Of a stretch of 35,642 bases of DNA, positions 34,251-35,642 are shown piece by piece (position 1 is the first letter of the stretch; every line of letters begins with the position of its first letter). Below the pieces are notes generated by a model that saw only the letters and a list, made by a program, of their open reading frames with translations, did not search any database and was not told where the DNA came from. The translations under genes and the position numbers were made by a program. The stretch comes from an uncultured Olsenella sp. GTDB taxonomy: Bacteria; Actinomycetota; Coriobacteriia; Coriobacteriales; Atopobiaceae. The stretch spans positions 1-35,642 of the forward strand of contig CAUGFC010000005.1 of assembly GCA_959598545.1 (NCBI GenBank), read 5' to 3'.

Positions 34251-35642
34251 ATGTCGGCACGCTTCGTCACCGGCGAGCGGGCCCGTCACGAGGACTCGCC
34301 CTCGCCAGCCTCGTCGTCGGCCTCCTGGAACACCATAAAGCCGCGTCCCAAGCGGGGCCGCCCCTATGCGACGCGCCTCACCTTCGCCTTTGCGCTCACC
34401 GCCATCATGACGGCCGCCGTGCTGGCGATCGTTCTCGCCATCGTGTGGGAGGGCCAGTTCATGGCCTACACGCGACAGAACATGCAGGCCGTGGCGGACT
34501 CGACGGCCGGCGTCATCTCCGACGCCTACGCGCGCACGGGCGAGCTGGACGAGGAGGTCGCCTCCGTCGCCGGCTCCGCGTCCGCCATCTCGTCGGAGAT
34601 CGTGGTCCAGGTCGTCACCGTCGACGGGGACGTCCTCTACGACGACACGTGGGCGACCTCGACCACCCATGCCATCGACGGCCGCGTCGCCCCGCAAACC
34701 CCCGCGACGGCGCCTGCGTCCGAGGAAGCGATGGTGAGCGCGGACATAACCTCCCGCTCGGGCGACGTCGTCGGCTACGTGCGTCTCTGGGCGCTCGGCT
34801 CGGAGGCCCTGCTTACCAAGGCGGACACCGCGTTCCGTGCCAACTCCTACGGCGCCATCGCCACCACCGCCGCCATCGCGGCCATTCTCGCCTGCGTGAT
34901 CGGCTACTTCGTCTCGCGTTCCATCGCCCACCCCATCCAGCGCATCACCTCCACCGCCAAGCAGATCAGGAACGGCGACCTCACCGCGCGCTCCGGCGTG
35001 ACGGGCACCGACGAGGTGGGCCAGCTCGGCGAGACGTTCGACGACATGGCGGGCACGATCGAGCGCGACCTCAAGCTCGAGCACCGCCTCACCGGCGACG
35101 TCGCCCACGAGCTGCGCACGCCGCTCATGGCGATGCAGGCCACCGTCGAGGCGATGCAGGACGGCGTGCTCCCCGCCGACGACGAGCATCTCGAGGTCGT
35201 TGCGGGCGAAGTCCGGCGTCTCTCGCGGCTGATCGACGCGATGCTCAAGCTCTCGCGGCTGGAGAACGGCACGACGGAGCTCAAGGTTGAGCGCACCGAC
35301 CTGGTCTACCTCGTGAAGAGCCTCGTCTCCTCCCAGCACCAGCTCTTCCACGAGCGCGGCCTCCACCTGCGCTTCGTTGACGAGACGCCCCATCATGAGC
35401 TCTACGCCGACGTCGACCCCGACCTCCTGCGCGAGGCCATCGTGAACCTCATGAGCAACGCCCTGCGCTACACCAACGCCGACGGCTGGGTGAAGGTCTC
35501 GCTGCGACAGGACCGCTCCGACTTCCTCGTGAGCGTCCAGGACACGGGCATCGGCATCGCCAAGGAGGACATCCCGCAGACGTTCGCGCGCTTCTGGCGC
35601 TCCGACGTGAGCCGCGAGCGCGTGTCCGGCGGCCTGGGCGTG
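34251..35642 (+). CDS. Sensor histidine kinase (cut by window end)
   Basis: The frame is open to the window edge, 464 residues. It has a basic cytoplasmic tail, membrane segment 1 (about 42-66), an extracytoplasmic sensor loop (about 67-198), membrane segment 2 (about 200-222) and a HAMP linker (about 223-275). The HisKA H box is DVAHELRTPL (His286). The ATPase has the N box AIVNLMSNALRYT (about 395-407), G1 box DTGIGI and the beginning of the G2 box (GGLGV) at the window end. It is the partner of the adjacent response regulator. The missing part is only the end of the ATPase domain. Confidence 0.95.
   Translation, partial: MSARFVTGERARHEDSPSPASSSASWNTIKPRPKRGRPYATRLTFAFALTAIMTAAVLAIVLAIVWEGQFMAYTRQNMQAVADSTAGVISDAYARTGELDEEVASVAGSASAISSEIVVQVVTVDGDVLYDDTWATSTTHAIDGRVAPQTPATAPASEEAMVSADITSRSGDVVGYVRLWALGSEALLTKADTAFRANSYGAIATTAAIAAILACVIGYFVSRSIAHPIQRITSTAKQIRNGDLTARSGVTGTDEVGQLGETFDDMAGTIERDLKLEHRLTGDVAHELRTPLMAMQATVEAMQDGVLPADDEHLEVVAGEVRRLSRLIDAMLKLSRLENGTTELKVERTDLVYLVKSLVSSQHQLFHERGLHLRFVDETPHHELYADVDPDLLREAIVNLMSNALRYTNADGWVKVSLRQDRSDFLVSVQDTGIGIAKEDIPQTFARFWRSDVSRERVSGGLGV

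Overview
The window is a high-G+C chromosomal replication-origin region, most likely from the actinobacterial class Coriobacteriia (an Olsenella/Atopobium-type genome). That placement is inferred from composition, from gene order, and from a histidine-kinase-fold ATPase gene between dnaA and rpmH. No 16S gene is present to confirm it.

Layout. Positions 1-10444 run leftward: gyrA (cut by the window start), gyrB, a DUF721/DciA-like gene, recF, dnaN, dnaA, and a GHKL-ATPase/winged-helix gene. The strand switch at about 10445-10815 is followed by the rightward set rpmH, rnpA, yidD, yidC, jag/khpB, rsmG, parA, parB and a small membrane protein. Three near-perfect parS sites lie between the end of rsmG and parA. 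Putative DnaA boxes on both sides of dnaA share the form TTWTCWACA rather than the classical TTATCCACA. DnaA itself has substitutions at two DNA-recognition positions of domain IV (GGRSHATV instead of GGRDHTTV). The AT-rich dnaA-dnaN gap carries a DnaA-trio-like run, so the origin may be bipartite.

From 15.8 kb the window holds rlmN (leftward), ddl and an exonuclease-DinG helicase fusion. Next come a leftward pair of WYL regulators (PafBC-like) and a large membrane-anchored M28-peptidase-like protein that has lost most metal ligands. Then follow tRNA-Gly(CCC), an M29 aminopeptidase and tRNA-Lys(TTT). An arginine and purine block follows: argG, argH, purB. argG is preceded by a 25-codon leader ORF with a strong Shine-Dalgarno sequence and clustered Arg codons (three of them rare CGA), then an intrinsic terminator. 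This looks like ribosome-mediated attenuation. Upstream of the leader a 12-mer, GGGTTTGGGTTC, occurs four times in alternating orientation. The window ends with a TSCPD-domain protein, a Tat-exported lipoprotein, and an OmpR-type response regulator with its sensor kinase (cut by the window end).

The origin half joins initiation (dnaA, dnaN), supercoiling (gyrBA), recombination (recF), segregation (parABS) and membrane-protein or ribosome biogenesis functions (yidC/yidD, rnpA, rpmH, rsmG). The second half is ordinary core metabolism with several regulatory elements. No CRISPR array, prophage, transposase gene or rRNA was seen. The best candidates for undescribed biology are the argG leader/attenuator with its four-copy motif array, the altered DnaA/DnaA-box pair, the GHKL-winged-helix neighbour of dnaA, and the M28-like pseudoenzyme.
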